Positions 12,371 through 23,298 of a stretch of DNA of 64,000 bases are shown piece by piece. The stretch's first letter is position 1. Every line of letters begins with the position of its first letter. The DNA comes from Chloranthus sessilifolius (lineage: Eukaryota; Streptophyta; Magnoliopsida; Chloranthales; Chloranthaceae). The translations under genes were made by a program, and so were the position numbers. The DNA is taken from assembly GCA_021018995.1 (NCBI GenBank), contig CM037590.1, positions 85,468,097 to 85,532,096 on the forward strand. The letters are read 5' to 3'. The notes under the pieces were generated by a model. The model had not been told where the DNA came from and did no database searches. It was given only the letters and a program-made list of their open reading frames with translations.

Positions 12371-12616
12371 TCAATGTGTAGCCAGGGGAGGGTTTGAGGA
12401 AGGTGGAGGGAGAGATGCAAGTGTTGCCATTTTTTTCTTCTTCTTTTCTCTCTTCTCTCTTTTTCTCTTTTTCTTTTCCTCCTTGGCGAGGATCCGCTGG
12501 ACCTCATCAAATTCATCCCAGAGAAATTGCAAGGGGTCCGACTCCTTTGGCGGTGGGGGATCTTCCCAGATGGGGTAGAATTTGATTGGGAACCCGAAGG
12601 GGGTGTCATTCACCAT
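12371..12616 (-). CDS. Athila small conserved ORF (A1 copy), 81 residues
   Basis: Begins MVNDTPFGFPIKFYP. The core motif is KFYP-x-W, a Pro run, then DPLQFLWDEFDEV (residues about 12-39). A Lys/Arg/Glu-rich helix follows (residues 43-62) and then a Ser/Pro-rich end. The same protein is found in C (46376-46495) and D (51040-51159), where the codon after DEYEEV is TAG instead of CAG. I chose the internal Met because all three copies have an M-x-x-D-x-P start there; the longer upstream frame is not conserved. A TATA-like box lies upstream at 12845-12855. No known domain. The charged, proline-rich make-up does not show a clear function. Confidence 0.6.
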   Translation of the reverse strand: MVNDTPFGFPIKFYPIWEDPPPPKESDPLQFLWDEFDEVQRILAKEEKKKRKREKREKKKKKMATLASLPPPSSNPPLATH

Positions 12617-12844
12617 TTGTTTGAGGAGGTATGGACTTCTAGGGGTAGAAGAGGAGGGATGAGATGAAAAGGGACTGATGGCCAGTTTAAAAGAGAGGGA
12701 CGAGGTAACATGAATCGGCCGAATTGAAATTGCGCCCCTTTTCAAACTTGGCAATAAATGAGTGTTGTGTGGGGAAAGAAGAAACACACAACTGGCTCTT
12801 TGGAAAAGAGAACGAGCATTAACTGATTGTCCAAAGATAGGCAT

Positions 12845-12855
12845 GGTATTTAAAG
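12845..12855 (-). promoter_or_regulatory. TATA-like box before the A1 small ORF
   Basis: On the minus strand CTTTAAATACC, with CG words CGCGAGG and GTGCGATAC just upstream (12860-12895). The same ATTTTAAATAC word precedes the small ORF in C and D, at about 70 bp. Here the distance to the ATG is about 230 bp. Inferred promoter of a subgenomic transcript. Confidence 0.45.
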
Positions 12856-13234
12856 AGGTAAGTGTATCGCACGGGGACCCTCGCGAAGAGCAATCAGTGA
12901 TGAGTAAAGGACATTTCTCACGCAGCTGAGCTGGGGATCTTCACGAGGTAGCCTAACATGGCTCATCAATTTGAAGAAGAAGCCATTGAAATCCCTGAGG
13001 CAGGTATTTGCACAAATTTATATAGCTACCAACGACATCTATCCTCCACATGGATTACTATTTCAAAGAAACATATCCTCCCTAAACTTTTCCCATGAAT
13101 GGCAAAAAGAACAAAATGACAAAAACTAGAAATTCTATTAAAGTGTAATAAAAATAGTTACAAATGTAATAACAAGAAGAAAAACCTAATATACAATCTA
13201 GAAGCTAGGATCTAATTTGAATTCGAATCTGTAA

Positions 13235-16200
13235 GGAAATCCCAGCCCATCTTATTAGCCTGTGCCTTAAGGGTAGATTTATCCTGTTTCTTCTTTTCCG
13301 TCCTCTCCTTTTTCTTTTCGGCTGGTGTTTTCTGTGCAGTTGGAGCTTTAGGTGCCCTCACCCTTACTTTTGGTGGCTTGGGAGCTTTTGGTTCCTTGGG
13401 TTCTTGAGGGGCTTTTCCTTTGCGCTTAGCAGGGGGGGGTGGCAGGAGATTTTCCTTTCCCTTTGCCTTTGGCTTCGGGGACCACTTCCTTCCAAAGGGA
13501 CTCGTGGTGGGACTGGCCTCTTCGAGGGCAGTAGGCTCTTTGCCAATTTTAAAGGGACAACTTTGGGAGCAAACCTCTTGGCAGTGACTTTCCTCCGCTG
13601 AGGATAAGTTTGCTTCTGTGGTGGTTCAACAGAGGCCGTGGTAGGGGTAGGTTGCTCTGTAGTTGGAGGCTGCTCCGTAGGAGGTGAAGCAGGAGCTTTT
13701 CCTTTGTCTTGCTGGGGCTTAGGTTTTGCCTCCTCAGATTAGGCAGGTGGAGCTGGAGTAGTAGTTGGCTCAGGCTCAGGCATGTGAACAGAGATGGGGG
13801 TCGGCTGCAGAGGTTCATTTCGGGCAGCAGCCAATGTGGATTCCAATGAGGCGATCTAGATTTTATGTTTGAGGATGTCAGTCTCATGGATCTCCTTTTG
13901 GATTTTTTAGATCTCTTGTGCATTGTTAAGCCATTTTTCAAGCATTCTTGTCCGGGCATTCGCTACAGCAGCACTGGATTTCTCATACTCAATTTATTTG
14001 ATGATAAGTAGCTATAGCCTTGGCCTTTTGGTAGGCATCCAAAATATTTTTCCACCCCAATGAGATGCCCAAAAGCTGCTGTCGGTGTTCCTCCCCCATT
14101 TTATCAATCTGCTCCAGCAGGGGGGTCTCAATTGATTGGCAAAGCTTGGCCATGCCCCTCAGGACATTCTTCCTCAGGTAAGCATTATCCCTCATGTGAT
14201 GGAGGATGGTGAGGTAGGGAGGGCTGTAAAAATGATGTTTTGGAGCTATGGGCAGATAGGAGGTGGAAGGAGGAAAGTGTGCTTGGTCCTGGGGGGGAGA
14301 AGGGGGGATGATAGTAGGGAAGTCAAGTTGTGGGGGAATGGGGTCAGGTTCTGGGTCTGTTTGTGTAGATTTGGTAGAGAAGGTGGGGGGGGATAGGATA
14401 AGAGGGGATGGAGGTATAGGGGGAAAGGAAAAGGATGTAGGTTCAATAGGAGTTGGGGGTGATGGGGGATGGAAAATGGGAATTGTGAAGGGATTAAAGG
14501 AAATGGGTGGGTAAGAGTTAATGGTGATGGTGGGGGGGGCCTAATGAGTTAGGAGGGAAGTCTGTTTATGTTTGTCTGTCAGTGGACAGGACCAGGGGGG
14601 GTGAAGTGGGTGGTGGAGGGATGGGTGGGTTAGTTAAGGTGTGTAGGGTGGATTGGATGGAGGTTAGTTCAGATTGCATCTGATCCTGTTTTTGGGTATT
14701 GGTGGATAGTTGGGCTTGAATGTCTTGGATAAGGGATAGGATAAGGGGTAGTGTGTCAGGGATATGAGGTTGGGTATGTGAAGAAGAGGGTACGGGTTGG
14801 AAAGGTGAGGAAGGTGCATGATGAAAAGTGGAGGGAGGGGAAGAGGGGGGTTCTGGGGAGTGATGTTGGGAGGTAGTTGGGGAGTCTGGGAGAGGGGTGT
14901 AGTAGGCTGGTATTGTTTCAAGAAAGGTAGATATAAAGGCTTGGAAGCCTATGGATGTGTTAAGGGTTAAGTCGATGTCTGTGAGGGGGGGTGTAGTAGA
15001 TATGGCTGGGGTGGTGGTTTTCAAGGTGGGGTGTATCAATGGGGATAGAGGGGATTGAGGGTGGTATCTGGGAGATGGTTGGGATGGTCTCAGTGGTCTT
15101 TCATTTTTTGTAGGAGATGAGTGGGGGGTTGGTAGGCTTAGTTGGAGATAAGGGGGAATTGTGGCTGTGTACTGAGGTAAGGTAGGGGATGGTGAGTCCT
15201 CCCATGGACCAAGCACAGGTGAAGGGGGAGTGGGCATGGAGAATGGAAATAGAGGGGGGTGAGAGATGGATGCAAGAGGGGTGGTGGATGCAGGGGCAAC
15301 AGGTGCTGCTGCAGCTATGGAAGTGGTAAGCTCTGGGGGCACCTCCTTTGTAGCAGGGATGGATCCTGATCAGTGCCTTCTTGCTTGGCGGAGCACGAGC
15401 CTCAGCTTTCTTCTTTTTCTGGCCCCCCATCAAGCTCCAACTGATTCCCCATTGCCTTTTGGCAAAGGTAGTAGGGGAAAGGGTGGTCGTCTGCTCAGTC
15501 CTTCCTATCTTGTAGCCCCCCTTGATCAGCAGCAAGGTAATGATTCTTGCATAGAGTAGAGTGTGAGGCTTCTTGTTTGACCCTAACTTCTCCACTACAT
15601 CTTTCATAGCCTTAAAAATTAGCCAGGCTGCATGGAAGCCATGGCCCATGTGGTAGGACTAGACAGCATCCGCAATGGGGGTTCTCCTTTCTTGCTGATG
15701 TCTTGAGCAATATATGTTCTTCCGCAGGACTTGGTCAATGAACAGTAGTTCAGGTTCTAGTTCCCTTCTTCTGATTGAGTCCCCGGTGGATTTTAATCCT
15801 CTAGTTAGGGCCCGTGCAATTATATCAATCGATGCACTAAGAGGGGGGCCATATCCACAGCTAGGATTGAATGCTGCTGGGATGCCCAACACTTCAACAA
15901 TCATCTTGGGGCTTACTAACATATCAAAGTCGTCAATCAGCACCAGCAAGCACCCTTGTCCATTGTTGTCCTTCTTGACCTTGATGTGCTGATAAAATAG
16001 CTGCACTAGCCTGGGGTAGGCTAGTGCTGGAATTTCTCTCATCAATGGCATCAGGCCTGCTTTGCTTATAAACTATACTGCAGGGGTAGAGAGAGGTTCT
16101 TTCTCAAAAAAGGGTACATCAAAGGCTGTTTCAGGCTCCAATAGAATTGATCCATGAGCTCAGAAGGAGTAGAGAACTTTGTGGTTGGTACCGCCGCCTC

Positions 16201-16314
16201 CTCAATCACTTCCTTTCCTTTTTTGGGGGACTTTGAAGTCTTGGCCTTTTTAGGGGTGGTCTCTACAAGGTCCTTCTCCTTCCCTTTTCTCTTCTGTGCA
16301 GATTTTAGAGCCAT
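13235..16314 (-). pseudogene. A1 accessory ORF after integrase, plant transposon protein-like, frameshifted
   Basis: Starts at 16314 with a basic, nuclear-localisation-like N-terminus (KKAKTSKSPKKGKEVIEE). A folded region follows at 16051-15400 (LVQLFYQHIKVKKD, DFDMLVSPKMIVEVLGIP, YGPPLSASIDIIARAL, HAAWLIFKAMKDVVEKLG, LLIKGGYKIG). This pattern resembles the uncharacterised plant transposon/Athila ORF domain that often contains a [VI]LGIP motif. A long Pro/Ser/Thr-rich linker follows (15342-14566), then a helical segment (14195-13989, CQSIETPLLEQIDKMGEEHR) and a Pro/Lys-rich end with PPKQ- and PSKRP-like runs to about 13235. At least three frameshifts and a TAG at 15659 break it. Element C lacks this gene at the equivalent place. 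It is not env-like by eye; no clear membrane helix. Confidence 0.55.
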
Positions 16315-16559
16315 GTCTAACTCTATCCTATAGTATGAGAAACGGAGGTTGAAATCTAGGGTTTGGTTTGATTTGACGCACAGGGCACCTCAAGATTTCT
16401 GAGCAGAGGGAAATGGATGGGGTGATGTTAGGAACAATTCTATAGAATTGTGAAGTGAATGATGAGCTGTAGAAGTGATGTTGGATGGGAGAGGGGAGAG
16501 CTCCAGAAGTTAGGGTTTCGCAGAGGGAAGAAGGATGAAAATAATGAAAAAGGGACAAA

Positions 16560-17060
16560 GCGCGGGGTTGAAATACTTATCGCGAAGCTCGACGCCCTTT
16601 GGAACATCTGGTCGCGGGTTTGGAAATGAACCTAGCGAAGGTGTTGATTAAAACTAGATTGCGCGACAATCTCTCAAGTTGTCCTTGGAGTGCGCGATAG
16701 AGTGAGATTAATTCATGTGAATCGCGCGAGCGGCTCCTAGGTTTCTTTTGGATTGCACAAAAATCTCTAAGGTTCATTTTGAATCTCATGACAGACTTAG
16801 AATCTCGTGACAGTAAATGAAGTATTTCTGTTGAATTATGCGAGAGTCTCCCAGTTTACCTTGTGAACCTCGCGGTAGCGTGATAATCTCGCGATAACTA
16901 CTAAATAGCTCGATGTGGACCGCACGAGAGTTGTCAGGTACACATGAATCTCGCGATAGGCATTGAATGTTTCTATGCAAACTGTCATGACATGATCTCA
17001 GGCTTCCTTGTTAACCTCGCGATAGCTTTTGAATCTCGCGATAGTCTCCCAGACTTTCAT
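16560..17060 (-). promoter_or_regulatory. Internal CG-word array before the A1 accessory ORF
   Basis: Between integrase and the accessory ORF the DNA is packed with words such as CTCGCGATAG, GTGCGCGATAG, ATTGCGCGAC and ATCGCGCGAG, spaced about 20-60 bp. It resembles the CGCG array in the U3 of the same element (25000-25560). CGCG boxes are known binding sites of plant CAMTA factors; whether these are used is not shown. Confidence 0.45.
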
Positions 17061-17406
17061 TTTGTACCCAGCGACAGTAAGGTATAAAACAGAGAGCATG
17101 TGCTCCCTATTCTGCCCCTTTTCCTGTTTGCTTGTGGTTAGATCCTGGGCATGACTCTCTCCTATGGCTACCTCTAGACACATGTAAACTCAATCATCCA
17201 ATCAAAAACAACCTCCCACATTAGGCATGCAATAGAAGCTATCAATTGAAAACAGTAAGAATGAAACCATGCATCAAAAGTTCAAAACAGATTGGTCCAG
17301 ATTCAGATACGACCACGAACAAATCCTAAAGAATAGAAACAAAAGAAAGTAAGATAAATCAACCAAAAACAACATACATATGATACAATAATGACACACC
17401 TGTGGA

Positions 17407-18835
17407 TCAATTTGAAGAAGGATCTTCTTGAAGGTGAATGGTGTCCATGGGTTCAACAGGTTTTTCAAAACAAGGCTTAAGCCTCTGACCGTTCACTTTC
17501 AAGGTTCTCCCAGACTTGGGATCCTTGATTTCCACAGCACCAGATGGGGAAACATGCATGACAATGTAAGGGCCTTCCCATTTGGATTTCAATTTGTCCG
17601 GAAAAAACATAAGTTTGGAGTTAAACAACCAAACCTTATCACCAACAATGAAACTCTTTCTCAATAACCCTTTGTCAAAGAAAGTTTTGGACCTTTCCTT
17701 GTAGATCCTAGCATTGGCACACGCATCCATCCTTAGTTCTTCCAATTTGGACAGTTGCAACGACCTATGAAGACCATCTGAAGTTAGATCTAGATTTAAA
17801 TGTTTGATGGCCCAATAGGCCCTGTGTTCTAACTCCACTGGGAGATGACAGGCCTTGCCATAGACCAGTCCGAATGGGAACATACCAATGGGGGTCTTAT
17901 AGGCAGTCCTATAAGCCCACAGTGCATTATTAAGCTTGTCAGCCCAATCCTTCCTATCAGTCCTCACAGTCCTCTCAAGGATATGCTTGATCTCCCTATT
18001 TGAAATTTCAACTTGCCCACTAGTTTGTGGGTGGTAGGGAGTAGCAATCCTATGGGTGACAGAATATTTCTTGAGCAAGCTCTCAAAATTTCTGTTACAG
18101 AAATGGCTCCCCCCATCACTGATAATGGCTCTAGGGGTACCAAATCTGGAGAAGATATTTTGCTTTATGAACTTGAAGACAACCTGATTATCATTAGTTC
18201 TTGTGGCAATGGCTGCTACCCATTTGAAAACATAGTCGACTGCCACTAAGATGAAATGAAAACCATTTGAAGGAGGGAAGGGGCCCATAAAGTCAATACC
18301 CCACACATCAAACAATTCTACAACAAGGATGGGCTGTAAAGGCAGTGATGTTTTTTTAGACAACCCTCCTAGTTTCTGACATCTTTCATAGGTCTTACAG
18401 TGTGTATTGGCATCTCTGAAAAGAGAAGGCCAATTGAACCCACACTGCAACACTTTATCAGCTATTTTTCTCCCACTAAAGTGACTCCCACAGGCATTTT
18501 CATGGCACATGGCTAGAATACTGGGGACATCACTTTCGGGGACACATTTCTGAATGATTTGGTCCGCACAGTACTTGTACAAGCAAGGTTCTTCCCAGAA
18601 GAAGAATTTGACTTGTGAGAAAAACAGGTCTTTGCCCATTTTTGTCCAATGGGCAGGAATCTTGCCTATAATTAGATAATTGACAATATGTGCATACCAG
18701 GGAACTAAAGACTGGATGGCAAACAGCTGCTCATCCGGGAAGACATCATTTGTAGCAAAGTCATCAACACTTTTTTCCAACATAATTCTGGACAAGTGGT
18801 CAGCCACCACATTTTCTACACCCTTCTGTCCTTGA
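17407..18835 (-). pseudogene. A1 integrase
   Basis: A 467-codon open frame from 18810, joined by a frameshift near 18820-18850 to RNase H. Numbering from the Met at 18810: HHCC region with H103, H110, C138 and, where the second Cys is expected (HCKTYERC), Tyr141; element C keeps CKACERC there. Catalytic core D173 (FDVWGIDFMGPF), D232 ([10 protein letters not shown]), E268 (TSGQVEIS). The C-terminal domain has VWLFNSKLMFFPDKLKSKW and GPYIVMHVSPSGAVEI. The acidic triad is intact but the zinc-finger Cys is changed, and the polyprotein is broken upstream. It ends with IHLQEDPSSN. Confidence 0.9.
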
Positions 18836-20371
18836 TTTCGATGTCAAACTCCGCAACAGGAGTATCCATCTAATCAATCTGGGCTTTACATCCTTCTTGG
18901 ACAGTAGGTACTTCAATGCTAAGTGGTCAGTGAAGATAACAGTTTTAGACCCAAGTAGGTAAGGTCTAAACTTGTCCACAGCAAAAACCACTGCTAGAAG
19001 CTCTTTCTCAGTGGTTGTGTAGTTCAGCTGAGCTTCAGCAAGTGATTTGCTGAGATATGCAATGACCACCGACAACTTATCTTTTCTCTAGCCCAAAACA
19101 GCACCTATTTCCAAGTCAGATGCATCACACATCAACTCAAAGGGCAAGGTATAGTCAGGTGTTTGGAGTACAGGAGCAGAGGTGAGGCAGATTTTTAACT
19201 TTTCAAAAGCCACAAGACATTCAGCAGAAAAATCAAAGGGCACATCCTGGCAGAGCAAGTGGCACAATGGTTTAGCAATTTTACTGAAGTCTTTCATAAA
19301 CCTCCTGTAGAATCCAGCATGCCCAAGGAAGGATCTGATTTGCTTGACTGTTCTTGGAGGGGGCAAATTTGCAATGAGGTCAACTTTGGCCTTGTCTACC
19401 TCAATTCCATCTTTAGAGACCACATGGCCTAACACAATTCCTTGTGTTACCATGAAGTGGCTCTTCTCCCAACATAAGACCAAATTGGTCTCTTCACATC
19501 TTTGTAAGACTTGATGGAGGTATTGTAGACATTGGTCAAAGCTATCCCCATAAACTGAAAAATCATCCATAAAAATTTCCAAGAATTTGTCATTCATATC
19601 AGAAAAAATTGCATACATACACCTCTGGAAGGTGGCTGGGGCATTACACAATCCAAAAGGCATCCTTCTGTAAGCAAAGGTGCCAAAAGGACAAGTAAAA
19701 GTAGTTTTCTCTTGATCCAAAGGGTGCACAGGGATCTGGTTGTACCCTGAGTACCCATCAAGAAAACAGTAAAAAGCCTTCCTAGCCAACTTATCCAAAT
19801 TTTGATCAATAAAAGGGAGAGGGAAGTGGTCTTTTCTGGTTCTAGAGTTGAGTTTTCGATAATCGATGCAAACTCTCCAGCCAATGGTCTCCCTGGCTGG
19901 TCTCAACTCTCCAGACTCAGTTGTTATCACTGTGATGCCAGACTTCTTGGGTACCACCTAGATTGGTGCCACCCATTCAGAGTCAAAAATGGGGTAAATT
20001 ACCCCAGCATCCAGCAATTTAATAATTTCTTTTAGGACCACCTCCTGCATGTGAGGATTAAGTTTCCTCTGCATTTCCCTGGAGGGTGTTGAGCCCTCCT
20101 CTAGATGAATCCTATGCATACAGATTGATGCATCAATCCCTCCTAGATCAGCAATGGTCCAGCCAATTGCTTTCTTATGCTTCCTCAAAACTGTTAGCAA
20201 TTCCTCCTCTTGCTCACTGGTAAGAGAACAGGAGATAATTACAGGAAGTTTCTCTTCTTTCTCGAGGAAAGCATATTTCAATGTCTCTGGCAGCTTCTTG
20301 AGCTCCAGATCAAGGGCGTGTTGGATGGATGGCAGGATTGGTGTATTGTTGGTTGGAGAAAGGGGCAGCAA
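18800..20371 (-). pseudogene. A1 reverse transcriptase and RNase H
   Basis: Minus-strand frames 20371-19958, 19957-19088 and 19075-18800 are one gene split by TAG codons (API-stop-VVPKK at 19958; VLG-stop-RE near 19087), each explained by CAG to TAG. RT motif A LDGYSGYNQI has its Asp at 19759-19757. Motif C FMDDFSVYG has both Asp at 19567-19562. The RNase H starts with CDASDLEIGAVLG and continues [20 protein letters not shown] and [16 protein letters not shown]. The last 30 codons are out of frame ([12 protein letters not shown]) where EFxIEIKDxxG is expected. The catalytic residues that I can see are intact; only stops and the frameshift kill it. Confidence 0.9.
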
Positions 20372-20380
20372 TGTAGGTTT

Positions 20381-21230
20381 CTAATTGGAATGCTGCACTA
20401 AGCCCACAGAAGACCTCACTAGGGGTATGTCTTCTGGCATTAAAGATAGGCTTCCTTCCTCCACCATGTTCCAAACTTCAGTTAAATCAGTGACAATATT
20501 GTTCCACTCCAGCAGAGTGGGCAGTTCTTCTTCAACAATTTTTTCTGGTACATCTACTGTAAAGCATTCCTCATTGTCCAGCTGAGGGTACTTTGCACTG
20601 TTGTACACATTAAGCTCAACTTTCATATGTCCGAAAGTGACTTCCATGATCTCAGACCTGTATTGAATCCAGGCATTGGCAGTGGCCAAGAATGGTCTGC
20701 CCAGAATAACAGGTATTGGGGATGTACTCTTGCTGCAACCCCCACTAGGACATCCTCAACCACTTCCATGGGTTTCCTCTTAGACCTATTAGCCATCAAT
20801 AGAACAATGGGGTGGGGCTTGAGCTCCCCCAAACCTAGCTACTGATACACACTGTATGGCAGCAAGTTAACGATGGCTCTAAGGTCTAAAAGGGCCCTCC
20901 CAATCGTGTGGTCTCCAATAATACAGGGAATAGTGGGTATCCCTGGGTCTTACAACTTCTCAGGCATTGTCATGGTTAATACATAATTAACTGTATTAGT
21001 CGCAAAGACCTTTTTGGACAAATGGCCTCTGGCCTTCAATTTCTGAGTACAGAGGTCTTTCAAAAACTTTGCATAGGCTAGGACCTGTCGGATTGCATCA
21101 AGCAGGGGTAAATTTATCTTGACCTGCTTAAAGGTCTCCATCATTTCCTCGATCTGTGCCTGACCCTTATCAAAAGGGGCAGGGCCACTTAACGAGGAAA
21201 AGGGCAATGAGGTAATCTTCTTGGTTCCTC
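20381..21230 (-). pseudogene. A1 aspartic protease region
   Basis: Reads APFDKGQAQIEEMMETFKQV, then PCIIGDHTIGRALLD followed by LRAIVNLLPYSVYQ-stop-LGLGELK (about 20960-20825), and then AWIQYRSEIMEVTFGHMK. The usual Athila protease core D-L-G-A reads D-L-R-A here. The codon after VYQ is TAG, which is also present in element D. Compared with D about 40 bp that encode FYPAYFLVLDM are missing near 20730, shifting the frame. The flap-like ILGRPFLATANA region is also out of frame. Confidence 0.75.
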
Positions 21231-22980
21231 TATGATTGAACTTTTATTTTTTTCTTTTTTCTATTTTTATCTCCTGCTGAGGCTTAACTACAACCTCTTT
21301 ATTTTTCCCTTGTTGAAGGGTAGCAGACAGTTCTTGACTCTGTGCCCTAACAAAGTCTTTATCACTTCCAGTGGACATTTCCTTAGAAAAGACCTCTCCT
21401 TGTTCCTTTCCCACCTGGTTGTCTACCAGCTTGCCAGACCTTAAGGCTGTGATGGCATTGGCCCCCTCAAAATTTGAGGAGCCTTCTCCGATGGAATACT
21501 GGCCTTTTGGGTTGGCTACTGGTTGGCTTGGCAACCTGCCCTCCTCTCTTTTAGTCAGAGAATTAGCTATTTGGCCAAGCTGCTCTTCTATTTTCTTGAT
21601 GCTTTGACTATGAGAAGTCACAGTCTGATTCAAGGGTCCAAGGCTTTGCAATTGGGCCAAAACCTGGTCCTCGAAAGAAGCACTTCTGGGCAGAGGTGGG
21701 GGAACTACCAATTGATTTTATTGCTGGGGCTGCTGTTGTTGGAAATTCGACCTTTGGATATAGCCCTGGTTAAACTGCTGCTGTGGCCTTTGAGGTAAGG
21801 CCAACATCTATTGTGGTTGAACATAATTGTCTTGCCTCCACCTCAAATTTGGGTGGTCTCTCCATTGGTAACCAGCATTCTGGTGCTGATATCCATAAGG
21901 CTGTTTATTGTAGCCACCAGATTGTTGCTATCCAAAAGATTGGGCAACAACAGCCTGTTCCATTACAAACTCAGGGTATTGCCCTACAGATCGGCACTCT
22001 TCCACTGTGTGCTGTGGAGATTGGCATATCAGACTTGCCTCCATCACTTGTGCAGCCATTCTGGGCTGCACCACAGTGAAAAGTTTATCAAATCTTTCAC
22101 TAAGATTGGCCATCTGTATTCTCAGGTCATCATTTCCCCTAATTTCATAAATTTTTCCTTTAGAAGTCTCAGCAAGCCCCAGCTTAGGAGGAGGCTCCTG
22201 AACGATTCTAGATGAGGACATCTTCTGGAAAGCATTTTCACTTATGACCTCGAACAAGTCTCATGCCTCATCAGCTCTTTTATGCATGTACGTTCCACCA
22301 CAAGAGGCATGTACCATGTCTCTGCTCTTCTCATCAATTCCATTGTAGAAGCTCTGGACAAGCTGCCAGTCAGGGATCTTGTGGTGGAGACATTGTTTGA
22401 CCATCTCCTTAAATCTGTCCCAGGCTTGATTAAAATCTTCAGTTGGGGACTGGGCAAAAGCAAGTATGCCTTTCCTCAACTGGTTGGTTTTTATCTATGG
22501 GAAAAATTTAGACAGAAATCTTGTCTAGAGGTCTTTCCAGGAAGTGATGCTGTTGTTTGAGAGAGTGGATAACCAGGTCATGGCCCTGTCCTTTAGGGAA
22601 AAAAGAAAGAGCCTTAACCTAGTGGCTTCTGGTCCCAAACCAGTAATGGAGAATGTCGTGCACAGGGCCAAGAACTGGTAAATGTGCTTGTAAGGGTCTT
22701 CCTTGTTAAGCCCATGGAAAGAGGGAAGCATTTGGATGATGGAAGTTTTGATTTCGTAATTACCCTGAACATCTGGGAATTGAATCCTGAATGGAGAATT
22801 GTAATCATCCGGAGCATTCAATTCCTTCAATGTTCTAGGTTGCTCTTCACCCATAATCGCTGTCACTATTTCAATAGGGGGCTCGACTGTGGTGTGTCTG
22901 TGCCTTCTCGGTCTTCTATCCCTTTCAATCTCAGGGTTGGCAGGCTCTCATGTAGGACTGAGGGATCTCCTTCCTAACAT
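21231..22980 (-). pseudogene. A1 gag
   Basis: Starts MLGRRSLSPT at 22980, as in D (54901) and E (62026). Capsid-like part: MGEEQPRTLKELNAPDDYNS, GNYEIKTSIIQMLPSFHGLN, KEDPYKHIYQFLALC, SLKDRAMTWLSTL, SITSWKDL. Then RADEA, DLFEVISENAFQKMS, and a zinc knuckle in which D has C-x2-C-x4-H-x4-C but A1 has Ser for the first Cys (SLICQSPQHTVEEC). A Gln-rich, QxWRDHPNL-type region and a VTSHSQSIKKIEEQLGQIA coiled-coil segment follow. Stops and frameshifts are frequent; two of them (TAA in the PQQ-stop-NQL stretch and TAA in KK-stop-KF) are shared with D. Confidence 0.85.
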
Positions 22981-23274
22981 GCACACACACCAACAGCAGG
23001 GGAAACTATTCGCAAGCACATTGTACAAAAAAATTACAACTATCCTAATCAACTGCTTATGGAATCTTTAAAGGAGAAATAAACTGAGGTTTTGAAGGTT
23101 AGAGAAGTGCAAACAGAGATAGCTAGACTCTCAATGCAATTCTAGTCTCCTTCTCTGCTACGGTCCAGATCTGTAAGAAAAATTCCAAATGTAAATCAGC
23201 AGTATCAATTATTCACAAGTACAGCTACCAAAGAATAAAGAATCAAAAATCTAGAGTCTACTAAAAGATCAATA
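22981..23274 (-). other. A1 leader between primer site and gag
   Basis: About 290 bp without an ORF of note. The same sequence is recognisable in D (54902-55197). Confidence 0.7.
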
Positions 23275-23292
23275 TCCCTGACAGCGGCGCCA
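23275..23292 (-). other. A1 primer binding site, tRNA-Asp type
   Basis: On the minus strand TGGCGCCGCTGTCAGGGA, a variant with three changes of the site TGGCGCCGTTGCCGGGGA that is complementary to the 3' end of tRNA-Asp and usual in Athila. It lies 6 bp inside the 5' LTR. Confidence 0.9.
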
Positions 23293-23298
23293 AAAACT

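Noticed and set aside
12371..12844. Longer form of the A1 small ORF starting at 12844
   Set aside because: The first 76 residues do not match C or D; the conserved start is the Met at 12616.
14136..14514. Gly-rich + frames
   Set aside because: They are the antisense of the Pro/Ser-rich part of the A1 accessory ORF.
13235..16314. Env-like gene
   Set aside because: Position fits, but no signal peptide, membrane helix or cleavage site could be seen.
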